From contig NC_090698.1 of the NCBI RefSeq assembly GCF_040954835.1, positions 22,937,501-23,001,500 on the forward strand: a stretch of 64,000 nt of DNA. Reading direction: 5' to 3'. The translations under genes were made by a program, and so were the position numbers. Below are positions 24,261-35,960 of the stretch, one piece after another. Positions within the stretch are counted from its first letter, which is position 1. The number at the start of each line of letters is the position of its first letter. The notes below the pieces were generated by a model. The model made no database searches. It was not told the DNA's origin and saw nothing but the letters and a program-made list of their open reading frames with translations. The stretch comes from Lepisosteus oculatus (taxonomy: Eukaryota; Chordata; Actinopteri; Semionotiformes; Lepisosteidae).

Positions 24261-25689
24261 ATCAGTGTTTCTCAAACACAGTCCTCTTTTACGTCTGCTG
24301 CAACTGAGTGCTTAATTAACTGAATTACTTTCTTAATTACTGTATATCTTTTTTAGCTGATTTCTGGACTCAGTCCATCATATCAGAAATACTCATTTGA
24401 ATGCATATTTTGACCAAGACAGAAAGCAAACAACACTCTCCTGCCCGTTTTCTGTTTAATAAAGGTTTGCTCCCCTACAGTTCTCTAAACAGCTCTTAAT
24501 CATCTGCCAATTATTAATCTATAAACACAAGCGGGAATTACACTGTTTCAGACACTCCCCTATTTAGCATTTCTAGATCTAGATACAATTAGCACTAATT
24601 AAAAATTAAATGATTTCAAATTCAAATCTCCCTATTTGTAGGCACACAACATTTGTTATAGTACATACTGTATTCTGCAATTGAATTTTTGGATTTTAAA
24701 TACCCCAGGCAGCAATTATGTTTAGCTAACCTTAAAATACTCTCCAAATAAAACAAAAACTAAGAGTATCTTCATAATTTTAATTGATCTATTCTGAATT
24801 TGTTAGGGTTCCTGATACAAATTAGACCCCGAGGACAGCACATTATTCATTTCAGGGGAAGACTCTGTGAAAATTATGCATTAATTAGCAGAAAGTGACA
24901 GAAAATATAATATGGGGAACTACAAAATATAAGGGATAAAAAATACACACCTTTATTAGAAAATAGTTGGCTCTGCATTCTCTGTTGATAAAAAAGGCAT
25001 TCATTTGTCAATATTTTCTATTTCCTAGTGAGCACTGCAAACACCAGCTTTTAATTATCTTTCAATAATAATTGAAGAAAAAAGTTAAACATCTTAGTGA
25101 AAATTATTTTTAAAGCAAAAGCAATTCTACATTACCTGTGTTACACTACACATTAGTAACATGCTTGAGAAAAGTAGATTTGGTGCAAAAGCTAGTAGCC
25201 TATGAAAAATTTCTTTTTTTACAACACTTCATGGAACTGAGTGAAAAATGCCAGAATGTGTCAGCCAGAAGAATTTTATCAGGCTGCTAATAATGTCACA
25301 GGAAATCATTTCCTGTATTCTGTCTGGTTTCAGAAATAACCCATGTAATGTATTATTTTTCATTTTTTTCACATTTGCTTGGTTTAACCCCCCCAAATTG
25401 TTCTTCCTTCATCCACATGAAATACAACTCACCCCCTTTCTAAAAGTTACTAAGCCAAGCCAATCTGATAGCTTTTCTTATTAACTCAGGTAAGGGATAA
25501 TCTGTAATTTATTTAAAAACTGCATTTAATAAAAAAAACTAAAGATCTCGGAAACGGTGCTTTATCTTTCGATATCTGTAAATATGTCATGGGTATCAAA
25601 AGAAACAATTGTTATATTTACTATATGCAAATGTTTTTGAAACAAATACAGATTTTGTGTACTGCTTAAATGTTTTTGATTTTTTTTAA
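24261..25689. other. No recognisable feature
   Basis: AT-rich DNA. No exon or repeat could be named. Confidence 0.5.
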
Positions 25690-25890
25690 CTATTCAGGTG
25701 GATATCCGCAAGCATGGAGCAGAAACTATACATAGACCTTTTACAAAAAGACCAGTTGATGATGGAGAGGCCCAAGTAGGATGATCTGAGCAGGAATGTC
25801 TAGTCATTACAGAACTTGTACTGATGGAAAACATTTGGGATCTCACTAGATTCTTTCCTCATGTAACAGTATTCCAGGTCATACAATACA
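25690..25890 (+). mobile_element. Tc1/mariner fossil fragment
   Basis: Shares 'gatggagaggcccaagta' with the 890-905 part of the first Tc1 fossil. The text tgagcaggaatgtctagt recurs, in reverse, in the copy at about 53.7 kb. A short internal piece only. Confidence 0.4.
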
Positions 25891-27044
25891 CATACTATGT
25901 TAAAAACCTGTTTCCCTTGCAAATCCCCATACAGAAAAAAAATCTTCAAATGTTAAAACTGTCACTGACTTAAAAACAATCTCATAAGGTTTTTAAAATA
26001 GCAATCAAAAGCGTTGAGTGATCAATTTAAGCAATACAATGTATTCCCCTGCAGACACTATTTAAAAAATCTGTTGCATTATTGTATTGTATATAATACT
26101 GTATTAAATGTGTGAATAATCCACAAGAGGATATAATTGTATACTTTTAAAGATGGAATATACTACTGCATCTTTCTCTTACTCATGATCAGTTCAGATG
26201 TTAGAAATACAAAGCATCCCATGTGTAACCAGAGGCAGTTTATCATTTTTTACAGCATGAAATCGTAACTCAAATTTCATTTTCGGCAGCAAAGGTATGT
26301 AGGCTGTACCATCAACAGACAAAGATAAACCGCAAGGAGCATATCCGAATCTTTTAAAGATGATTTCATGAAACGTAAGAAAACACATCTATTATTTATG
26401 TACAGCTCTTAAAAAAGAGAAATGCGGAGATATGGTTCTGCAAAAACAGCATTAAAGAACCTTGTGAATCCCTGGCATAAATGTTTTATTCTGTAATTGA
26501 AAGTCATTACAGTATGTGCAACTTGCTACAGGTTTCCGAGTACGAAAACACTGAAGTTAATTCTGTCGGGTGAACTCTGAAGTTAGGTCAGATGTTGAGT
26601 GAATGCTGAACACACTGAAATTACTTTCAATGTGGAGGATGTATACAGTATACAGTACATATGTGTTTTTCAAAGTACTTCATGTACCTAGTAAAACACT
26701 TGTGTTTGAAGCCACATACACTTATGTTAATACCTTCCTGAGGCTGGTTTTAGTTAAATTCACATAACTGCGTAGGTTATGTCAGAGTTCAAGCCCGTGA
26801 TCATTATAGGATTTTGAAACTTGAGATGGATCTAGCACATTCCAACACAAAATGTTATGATTGCAAACCATTTTTGTAGATAAAATGAAACAACTCTTAT
26901 ATACTACATGGCGGATTTACAAATAATAAAAAGCCATTTCTAATGTTAACTTGCATTAACAAGTGAATCTGGCGACTGAAAGTACTGGAATCCAACAGGG
27001 CATAAACCCATTTGTCTGTGCAAATGTGAGTTCATTAGTGCGAC
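25891..27044. other. No recognisable feature
   Basis: AT-rich DNA. A 64-codon frame on the minus strand at 26194-26388 reads smoothly but has no partner exon or similarity I recognise. Confidence 0.45.
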
Positions 27045-27375
27045 AGTGGGCAGCACATTTGGTGTATCAATTAGTGTTACACCCTCAGAACTCTTGGGTC
27101 TTGATTTCAGTTCTGGATTAGGGAGCAATCTGCAAGGAGCTTGCATATTCTCTTCTCCACGTCCATTTTCCTCCAGATGCTCCAGTTTCTTCCCACAGTC
27201 CAAGGACAGGGTGTCAAGGTTAATCAGTGTCTTTAATTTGCCCCCATTGTGTATGAACCAAGTGACGGACAGGCATTTCTTCAAGGGTTCGGTCCCCACT
27301 TTGCATTCTGTGCCTGCCAGGCTAACCTCTAATTCACTGCAACCTTTTAGTGCCATTATTGAAAATGGGTGGACG
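27045..27375 (+). repeat. tRNA-like SINE, diverged copy
   Basis: Keeps the family order (gtgggcagcacatttgg head, cttgcatattctcttctcc, gtttcttcccacagtccaag, and an end near aatgggtgga) but is much more diverged than the 22.3 kb copy. Confidence 0.65.
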
Positions 27376-28019
27376 CGTAATAGCTACCGTATAGTCAAAT
27401 TATTGACAAACAATGAAAGCATTTGCATTTTAATCTCATGAATGTTTTATGCTTCATGCTTGTTTGCCTTGGCTAACAAAATAGAATACAAGCACATTCA
27501 TACATTCCTTGGAAAAGGTAGTTTCACTAGGCAGTGAAAGAGTGATTTGTCATCTTTTTACGAGACTATTAAGTTGAGTTGATTGAGTTGTTGTCTTTTC
27601 AGTTTTTCGTATTCACAGCAAGATGTTAGGGTACTGTAGAATATTTAGCTTTTTTAACACAAATAATGTTGTTTTAAAAAAATGCAAAGATCTAAACTAG
27701 GCGCACTGGCATGATGGGTTTTATTTTATTCATAAGAGTTGTGTAAATATGTGCTCAGTACAGCTTACATTCTGTAAATACCATTATTTCATGAAAATGT
27801 TCATTCCGGCAGAACAGGTTATTCATTAGACCACATTATTGCTTTTCATTTTACCTCCCTGAAAAAAAAATGGAATAAAATTAAGTCACGTACAGTACTT
27901 CAAGAGAAATCTGCCACCATTATGATTAATAGGTTCATAAAATATAACTACTACTAATTTTAAGATCCGTAATATTTTATTTAACACTTTATAAAAGGTT
28001 TAAGACCAAAGAAGTATTA
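27376..28019. other. No recognisable feature
   Basis: AT-rich DNA downstream of the galactosyltransferase gene's 3' end. Nothing nameable. Confidence 0.45.
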
Positions 28020-28265
28020 GAACTCCTAAGTGGCTGAACTAGTAAAGGCGTTCACTCGCACGCAGGTTGAGCTCTACAATCACAGGTTCTTGCAGGCATG
28101 GTTTAATCAGTAATGTGTCTCTTCCAATTAGTGCTGAACCTATGGTACGGGGCTGTGGTATCTTTGATAAGTGGCTCAAAGGTGGGTAGGCTACAGGCAT
28201 CTGCCTATAACTCCTCATTCTCCTTCACAGGGTTTGCCTTGAGCCTTGAGTAAGTGAAAAACAGA
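28020..28265 (+). repeat. Possible tRNA-derived SINE
   Basis: Begins with text like an A box (gtggctgaactagtaaagg), followed about 35 bases later by a B box-like block (gcaggttgagctctacaa). The family is not identified and the spacing is by eye. Confidence 0.3.
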
Positions 28266-28369
28266 ATTGGTTTTGGTTAGTGTGTCTGCACATTTCTATG
28301 GATTTTTAAAGTGGCACCACCAGAAATGTTAGGAGAAGCTACTTTATTTTCCCAGTTACAGTAAGTTAA

Positions 28370-28630
28370 TAAGGGGGTAATGCAGCATATTGGGTAAATC
28401 TATGGTCTTATAGCTGGTGAGCTGTGGGCTAAAGTCCCCACTAAAGACACTGCCGTTAAGTGAGGTACTTTACCCCATCTGCTCCAGACCACACAGCTGA
28501 ATGAATGGGAACTGGTCTTGCTAGGGGTAAACCCTGTGATGAACCAGTGACCCATCCTGGGGAGTAGTCATGTGCTCTGTGATCCACTTCATGCCTAGAA
28601 TAAGCTAATAAGCTCTGGCCTGTTCATCCA
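28370..28630 (+). repeat. Possible fish SINE, diverged
   Basis: The order 'gctggtgagctgtgggctaa', ttaagtgaggtactttaccc and catctgctccag resembles the body of a common fish SINE (gagcaaggtacttaacc...tgctccag). It would lie in the 3' flank or UTR region of the minus-strand gene. Low certainty. Confidence 0.35.
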
Positions 28631-28939
28631 TTGTGTAGCTCAAATGGAATTACCTGCCTAAACTAATACGATGCTTCTAGTGTAGTTCAGACCTGCAGAC
28701 ACACCACCCAATCAAAACCAATATTAGACAACCTTGCTCTTTAAGATCAAATATGGTGAGATTTTAGAAGGTTCTGGTAGAAATGAAATTGATTCACATT
28801 TATCATACAGTACCTGCACACTTGTAAACATGACTTTATAGAGAACACAATACATGCATCTACTAAAAACTATCTTAGTAACCTTTTGATACATCCATTG
28901 CACAATGAGAGCTCAAATTAATAATATGAAGCCTATGCC

Positions 28940-30070
28940 TTACTTCCACCGTGTGATTTCTTGTGTTTCAGAACAGGCAGTTCTGGCTTTAATCATATTT
29001 TGCTGAGCCAGTTGAAGTTCTATAGTATCCAGGTGATGGATGACCATAAGGTACCTGTAATTACACACTCGCCAGCTGACATTGTGCTTTGTGAAACGTC
29101 CGCTTGATTTCACAGAAATCCCAGCTTCCTTTGCCAAAATACCAACATATGCATCTTCCATAGGAACAGGAGGGATAAATTCCGCTATTTTTAAGATTCG
29201 CTGGACAACATCTTCTGAAAGTACATAACCAATTCCACTGGCATATGGAGGATACTCATCTTCCCTGTAGTCCTCTTTGGAGACGTACCATTTGCTGAGA
29301 GGATCTCGGATCACATCTCGTTTTCCTTGTGCAAACAAAGACCCTGCGTAGAGATTGTTTTTGAAATTATTGTGCTCAGCTAAAAAGCGAGGCAGCCTGT
29401 CAGTGTTCACAAAGCAGTCATCATCGGTTTTTAAAATGAACTGGGGCTCACAGTTGTCTACAGCCCACTTAAAACCATGCATCACTTTAAGAGTCAAATT
29501 TCTGTAACAGTCAGCATAATTCCCCATCAGAATATCACCATAGGCACGCTGCTCTTGTACAAACTCCTGAGGAATACCCAATTCTGAGCGGTGACCAATC
29601 AGAAATAAAACTTGCCAAGAGTATGCATTGCCTCCATCCTTCTTTCCCCAGGTACTGCGGATTGCATTCCTTTGCTCTAAATGCCATGGGGCTGATGTTA
29701 CAAGTATCATCAAAGTCTGACCCCTCAGGCAAATTGGAGGTTCCAGGCTAGTCCTCAGCAATGATTTAAAATCTATTCCCGTTCTATGCATTAAAACTTT
29801 GAGCTTCGAGTCCTTAAGAAAACCATCACTTTTTTGCTTGAGTGTGCTGCCGGCGTAAACCTGAGGGTGGCTCGTAGAGGTAAATAATTTTAAAATCAGC
29901 AGTGTAGAAATCAAGGAACTTGCACAGATAAGGCCAGCTACGTAACGTGAAAGAGGTGCTGGTTTCATTGCAAAAGGAAATCCAAGACATTTTCTGACTT
30001 TAAAATAACTCACTAAGTCTGTACTGTAGTCTACCTTGGGTGTTACTGTATATCTCTGTTTATTTTCCAA
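28940..30070 (-). CDS. Beta-1,3-galactosyltransferase family protein (GT31)
   Basis: A 376-residue type II Golgi membrane enzyme expected to transfer galactose (or a related sugar) from a UDP-sugar in beta-1,3 linkage onto a glycan. Visible features: a short N-terminal tail, a membrane anchor at about 41-62, a stem, then the GT31 domain. That domain has the RNAIRSTW motif (134-141), the metal-binding KTDDD (214-218), YPPYASGIGYVLS (273-285) and MEDAYVG (304-310). N-glycosylation sites are at N191 (NLT) and N330 (NVS). Met35 (MKPAPLSRY) is an alternative start nearer the anchor; the first Met gives an unusually long tail. The coding sequence has no introns, as in many B3GALT genes. A good acceptor (ttttgtattgcag, ending at 30208) implies a spliced 5' UTR. 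It looks closest to B3GALT-type enzymes, but I cannot choose a paralogue. Confidence 0.93.
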   Translation of the reverse strand: MENKQRYTVTPKVDYSTDLVSYFKVRKCLGFPFAMKPAPLSRYVAGLICASSLISTLLILKLFTSTSHPQVYAGSTLKQKSDGFLKDSKLKVLMHRTGIDFKSLLRTSLEPPICLRGQTLMILVTSAPWHLEQRNAIRSTWGKKDGGNAYSWQVLFLIGHRSELGIPQEFVQEQRAYGDILMGNYADCYRNLTLKVMHGFKWAVDNCEPQFILKTDDDCFVNTDRLPRFLAEHNNFKNNLYAGSLFAQGKRDVIRDPLSKWYVSKEDYREDEYPPYASGIGYVLSEDVVQRILKIAEFIPPVPMEDAYVGILAKEAGISVKSSGRFTKHNVSWRVCNYRYLMVIHHLDTIELQLAQQNMIKARTACSETQEITRWK

Positions 30071-30207
30071 TGGCTATACTTTCACTTCGGTGTGGTACTG
30101 TGTAACTCCATGGTAGACCTGTGAGATAACGTCACTTTCAAAGTCAAGTTGCGTGCTGCATTGCTGTTGAGAAAGATATGTCTTTTCCTTGGTGCTGAGA
30201 ATCAAAT
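30071..30207 (-). other. 5' UTR part of the galactosyltransferase coding exon
   Basis: On the minus strand, the sequence ending tgctgtttttgtattgcag stops at 30208 and is a strong splice acceptor with a pyrimidine run. It puts 137 bases of 5' UTR before the first ATG, so the upstream non-coding exon or exons and the promoter lie at higher coordinates. Confidence 0.55.
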
Positions 30208-30799
30208 CTGCAATACAAAAACAGCACATTGCTTAATTATAGGTTAGAAATTACAGGAAAAGCCTATTCAATTATCTCAGACACTTCAAGTCAGTGGTCT
30301 TAGTCGAGATCCCACAAGAACCAACCACCATTTTCAGTTTTTATCATGTTCTAGCAAACGCAAAAACCTCATGGATTGCTCTTCCTTACTGTGCCAAACA
30401 AACCCTTACAGAGCATGCATGATTTCAAGAAAGTAAAGGAAAAAACAAGTGCTTAAATCAAGTTTCTATGATTTAGTTTTCATCAAATGTTCGGGAGGGA
30501 TGACAATAAACAAGTTCTCCTTCACCTGTTACTCTAATTCACAATCTGCCATGACAGCATTTCCTAAATTGATTTACACTCTTCTTTGTATTTATCTTTG
30601 TACATCCCTCTCCCACACCATCTCCACCATTGCAGCTACTCTTTGGTAAGCTCCTCACTCTGCATCAGGGTCCTAACTTCCTCATCTATTGGCCAGAATG
30701 TTTGACCCTCCAACAAGCATGTTAGTCCAAAGCTTCGTACTGTATTTCTGAAATTTTAATAAACGTTTCTGAGCCCATTTTCTTATTTGGACTTGTTAT
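30208..30799. other. Putative 5' UTR intron sequence
   Basis: No coding exon seen. Around 30490 the text ttcgggagggatgaca, followed by gttctcctt, recurs at about 33643, so both may be pieces of one unnamed repeat. Confidence 0.4.
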
Positions 30800-31036
30800 T
30801 CATCTGTTGTTGTTTTTTGCACATTGCCTGTTGTTGTTTTTTTTGCACATCGTCTGTTGTTGTTTTTTGCACACTGCCTGTTGTCTCTGTCTTTCTTTTG
30901 CTACACAATTGTATTGTTGTTGTGTTTTTTTTCTCTTTGTACTACTTATGTCCGAGAGCTAGCTAAATAGCATTTCGTTATACCCTATACCATGTATATG
31001 AGTGTAATGACAATAAACTTGAACTTGAACTTGAAA
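30800..31036 (+). mobile_element. LINE 3' tail with short tandem repeats
   Basis: Ends with gcatttcgttataccctata, then gtgtaatgacaataaacttg and three aacttg units, the typical LINE 3' end (atttcgttgtacc...tgacaataaa...). Upstream, 30804-30886 holds three tandem units of about 24-26 bases (ctgttgttgttttttgcaca). Confidence 0.6.
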
Positions 31037-32329
31037 CACCAACACTCCTGCTTCAATTTGTGGACTGAAAAGGGAATCTGGCATTTATCTTTGCTGAATT
31101 AAGCCTAGGAAAATGGGAATTTTTTAAAGTAAGAGAAAAAAAACTCAAACCTCATTATTTTCCAAGTGTTCTTGAAATACATTTCACACAAAGAGCGTGA
31201 CTGAACAACTACATTAACCTACATAAAAAGTATAATATTCTTCACAATCTTCAATCCATTGCTCTTCACTAGCTGCTCTCATGCACCAGCTGATTTTCCT
31301 TCTCCATGGTACAAGAGACTAATGGTTAAAGCTAATATCTTTACAGGTCCAAAGCCTACAATAAAAAAGAGAGAAGAAATAATGAGAAAACACTCTCATC
31401 TTCTTACCTACAGAGATTGAATATATAGTATTCCTTTGACACAGGGTCAAGCGTTTCAAGAAGTATGAAATATTAATCTTTTTCCTCATGCAAAAACAGG
31501 CAGTTTCCATTGAATTCTCATAGGCATGTATCAAAAGACAAATTACTAAACCTTATTTAACCTATTTTAATGGCATGGAAATTAGGTGAAAAGCCTGCGC
31601 TGCCTTTGCATGTACAATTTGACAACAAAGGTTAAACCAATATCTCATAGAATAATGTTAGAAATATCAGAAGTGTCAAAAGGAAAGCACGACATTATTA
31701 CTCCACTGGGGCAAGGAGAAGGTGACATTCATGGGTATACCTTTAGGTTCATAGGAATCCAGGTTAGGAATGACATTTGTTGTGAAGATGCTTTAGTTCC
31801 ATTTTGATTAAATAAGATAGAAAGTCACACATTATGTTCCTGCATGTGTGTTCCATGCCTTTTTCTTAATACCTTATTTAATTAAGAAATAAATGTGAGA
31901 ACCAGAAATGAAGGAATGCTTAAAAAGATGCTGCCATTGGGAAAAAAAGATTTCAGACCCGGGTAAGGAAAACAAAATGTAGATCATCGCAAAAGAAATG
32001 AGCACAGCAATGTTAAAACACTTTTAATACTCAGTAGATTCTATGCCTTCAATAATTTAAAACCACCAAAATATATTAATGCAACTCAAAGTATCCATTT
32101 AAGTGGAATCCCAAGGAAGGCTACCCCTATGGGTAAAAAAAAACCTTTAAGAAACATCCAAACAGCAACTCAGGATATAGAGAATATAATATGAGTTTTC
32201 TGGAATAAGCACCATGAAAAAACAGGGAAGGACTGAAGTCTTTTGATGGAGTAGAAATGGAAGTAATGACAACTAAATACAAAAGCTGATTAGTTCCACA
32301 GCTCTCTTCTTGGTCTCTCCTAACCCCAC
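31037..32329. other. No recognisable feature
   Basis: AT-rich DNA. No exon or repeat could be named. Confidence 0.5.
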
Positions 32330-33290
32330 ATGACAAAGCCAAGTTTCATCTGAATATATTGTAGCAATTCGCTGCACCCTGGCATTGGACTGTCCCCACG
32401 ACCTCTCCTCTTTCACCTCAGGTTCAACCCTTCCTGCCTTTTCTCTCGTTACATCCACAGAGGGATCCCCGCTGTTTCCAGAAGATGTCCGAGGATGCTG
32501 CCTGGGTGGATGGGCCTGTGAAAGGTTGTTGAGCGAGAAAAGGAGACCAGGAGAGGACAGTAATCCTGTGTCTATGTCTTCTTCTGCGGAAAAAGTCTCC
32601 CCAGGGCTTGATAGCCCCAGCTCCTGGACCGACAGAAGATGCCGTACAACACAACCCCGATTGATCTGTGCTGAGGTGAGATCCCCCACCGACATTGAGC
32701 TGTGGGGCCAGAGCTTACGCCCTCCATCGAGGACAGCTGGGGGACCAAAAAAGGGCTTGAGCCTTCTCAACCCTAGGTTGTGCACCTAGGATCCTGCAAG
32801 CACATGACAGCACCTCTTTCCCTTGAGAGCATGGTAAGGCAGGCCAGGCAGGTGAGGGCTGTGAGACAGCGGATCTGAAGCTCCTGGGTTAAATGATGGG
32901 TGAGAGGCCAGGGCCTCCATGTCATTATGCATTCTGACAGACAGTTGCTTCTATGGAAGAAGACCCTCACCAGAGCCTGATAGTCCCAGCAACAGCAGCC
33001 CACTGCAGGCTCTGATCCTCCCTATTCCAGATCCCTGCTGCTACTGCATACTCGGAACACAAACTTGAACACTCAGTCCAACAATGGGATTTCAAAGTCT
33101 CCCTCAAGGATGAGAGACCTGGGAAGGGGGCTGTCTAGTAATCCACTCCCCCACGGTGTTGGCCTGTCCCTATGACTCCTCCCCACCTTTTCCCCTCTAT
33201 TAAACCACGAAGAGATCCCTACTCTTTCTCTTTCCCCCACAGGACATGTCTGCCTTACCTGCTCTGTGACTAGCATGCCCCGTTGTAAGG
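32330..33290. other. GC-richer block with internal duplications
   Basis: Distinctly more GC-rich than its surroundings, with several overlapping open frames on both strands (such as 32273-32785 minus and 32385-32789 plus), none with a domain I recognise. Two segment pairs recur in the same orientation. 'aaaagtctccccagggcttg' plus atagccccagc (32588-32625) resembles 32955-32990. The ttggactgtccccacgacct...ccttttctc block (about 32385-32470) resembles about 33160-33225. It could be a decayed repeat, a satellite remnant or an old pseudogene. Confidence 0.45.
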
Positions 33291-33864
33291 AAAAGGGTAA
33301 ATATACTGTCAGTCAACCTGTAAAATCATCTCCACCTGTCATTCCCCATGCAGCTGCTGCTAAACTGGGAGTACTCATTATAATAGACTACACAAACTGT
33401 AACTGTTACTTTACACTAAAGGATTGTGAAACATAAATGAATGTTGGGCATGTTAGATGACAAGACAGAAACACCACCGCACTATGGGCACTGTGAGATT
33501 TGCAATGCTATTGCAAACACGAACAAACTTTTGAGACAACTTTACCTGACTGTGCTACAAAACACCTCCTGAGCAGACATGTCTTGAAGAAAGTAAAAAC
33601 AACCTCTTTGGCTCAGGAGGAGATATAGAACTTTTAATGAAGGTTCGGGAGGGATGACAGCATGTTCTCCTTTACCTCTGGTACTGCTCCATCATTTCAC
33701 TTCCCAGAAAGCTATAAAAATAGAGTAAAATAGTAGCCCCTCTTTTCCTTACAGTAATCTTTCTCCATCTGACCTCCAGCCAATTTCTCCAGAGCTAGAA
33801 ATTAGCATTAATGCTTTCAAGAGAAGCTCAGTTTCACTTTAAAATACCTGTATACAGTACATCA

Positions 33865-33930
33865 TTTGTTATTCAACACAATGGGGCATAATTGTAAGGG
33901 GGGGTGAATACTCTTGTAAGGCACTGTACC
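33865..33930 (+). mobile_element. Tc1-like transposon end
   Basis: The text ggggggtgaatactcttgta followed by aggcactgta matches the well-known terminal sequence of a fish Tc1 family (gggtgaatacttttgcaaggcactgta). Only the end remains; no transposase is next to it. Confidence 0.65.
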
Positions 33931-35672
33931 TGTAACTCTGTGTTTTAAAACCATGGCTTTTGATTAATATTTTTAAATATAATTTATTGTTACATAACAA
34001 GCAAAAAAATAATAGACTGTGCAGGATTTACATAGATATAGACAGCCTTACAATGAAGTATGGTTTTTATTAATATAAATTATGTTTTAAAATGTAATTC
34101 TACCTAAACCATTGTTATATACAGTATATATATAATGGTAAGATTGGAAATAGAATGGTTTTTGTATGTATAGTAAAAGTCTCTCCAGCAGCCTTAACCA
34201 CATACATAATTTATTACCTTTACTGGTTAATACAATTGAAATTCCCTTAACACTCTACATTCACCTGGATAACTGCACATTTCCCCTTCTGTGTCTGCTT
34301 TGAACTACATTATCACAGCGTGTACCTAGCCCCTCCTGACTCTATCCAGGTCATTGTACAATATGAATGATAACATCTACCCACAGGGGCAACCTCATAC
34401 ACAGTTCACTGTAGGAGCGGAATCACTCTGCAGCACCGAGGACAACAAACTTTATCTGTGTCTACCTATATGATTAATGACCCAGTGATTTGCCCTCCAA
34501 CTCTAAATAGTCTGAAACAGCTCTGAAAGAAAAAGCACAATGAAAGAAATCTCAACACCAATTTTTACTACTGAAACAGGTACTGTACATACTGTATTAA
34601 CACCCCAAAATACTGATTGCACAGCCAGTGATTAGACATTGCCATGCTGAAATAATACTATTTAATCAATACACGTAACGTACTGTGTGTACTGACATTT
34701 TACGTCTTACTTTTAGCTTGGATGCAAAGTACACCTCGAAAGAACTATTCATTTCATACTGGTAATAACATGGTTCTACATTCTACATTAAGTAGACTAA
34801 GGTGTAGAAGGTTCACATTCTGAATACGCATAATACATACAACAAACAAGATTAGAGAGTAAATAGTTCATTTATCTGGATCTGCCAATGAACTGTGGTA
34901 GACTGATGGACAGTGGAGTTACTCGAACGTAACAGAGAGCTGGTTTTTCTATACCCAACGAAGCACGTGATGTACAGTATACCAAAGTATATTAGTATAC
35001 AGTAACACCGTAACAGACTCAATCGTATTTTTTCAGACATAAACTGTATGGTAGCTTAGTCATAATATAATCTATCTCACTGAAAATAGTTTAGCGCGTT
35101 TTAAAGTATATACAATATCTATCTACACTGGAAGCCGCTTAATATTTTGGGCTACAATGTACACATTGTAAGAATGCACTTTGATGTTTTAATTCAAAAA
35201 GCAAAATGTACTGTACCTTTCTGTCATCTAGTTTACATGCTATTCACAGCGGTTTGCAACTTAATAAGTACAGCATTTCTCTCTTTCAATTCATTTATTT
35301 TTTATTTGTCCACAACAACAACAACAAAAAAAACCCATTCAGTATCATGTTCATACATGCCCATGCATTCTAAACAGGCTAACTGAAACTTTTCTCAAGA
35401 CACCGCTCTCCCATCTCACACTGACAATGGACAATATGGTTAGCCTAATATCTTAACTATTTCTAATCCATATTAAATATACCAAAACAAATACCACAGT
35501 TAGTCTCAACAAATTGTTTTAACGACGTAGAATCAAGAAAATAGAATAAAAAAATGTACGAATAAATAACATGACCGAAAAGTAATAACACGAGGTTTCG
35601 GAGGGTAAATAGTTTGTAAAGTACACATAAAATGCCTACAGAACACAAATTACACAGAATACTTAGACTTAC
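33931..35672. other. No recognisable feature
   Basis: AT-rich DNA with many TACTGTA/TACAGTA motifs and no exons. Probably intronic for the minus-strand gene if the promoter near 35.8 kb is right. Confidence 0.4.
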
Positions 35673-35960
35673 AAGCTCAAGTTACTCTGTCTTCTTGGAA
35701 AAACAACACAAGTGCACAAATAATGCTCTATAGAACGCAGAAAGTTTCCACTTAAAGACTATCTCTAAAACTAAAAAGAATGGAGACTTTACGTTTGCTT
35801 TCACTCTTTGACCCTCCCTTCAAACTATTGACACTTATCTCGACCAATAGTTCCCAACTCATCTATTAAAACTCCGGGAAATATTTAACCAATGGCGCTG
35901 AACGGCATGAAAATAGGGACGAACTCCAAGGTCTTAAGTTTGTTTTCTTACAATATTTAC
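35673..35960 (-). promoter_or_regulatory. Candidate first exon and promoter of the galactosyltransferase gene
   Basis: On the minus strand a strong donor (gcttgtaagtct) ends a possible exon at 35673. Upstream of it are two inverted CCAAT boxes (accaatag near 35844, accaatgg near 35889) close to the slightly CpG-richer text ggcgctgaacgg. It fits the spliced 5' UTR implied at 30207 but would need an intron of about 5.5 kb. No transcript evidence. Confidence 0.3.

Noticed and set aside
26194..26388. 64-codon minus frame with protein-like composition
   Set aside because: No similarity, no good splice partners, and its length is expected by chance in this much DNA.
28020..28090. Possible genuine tRNA gene
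   Set aside because: The A and B box-like blocks are present, but no cloverleaf with paired acceptor arms is visible; a SINE head is more likely.
32273..32789. 170- and 134-codon frames on both strands of the GC-rich block
   Set aside because: They overlap each other, show no domain, and are expected in GC-rich sequence. Kept only as a compositional feature.
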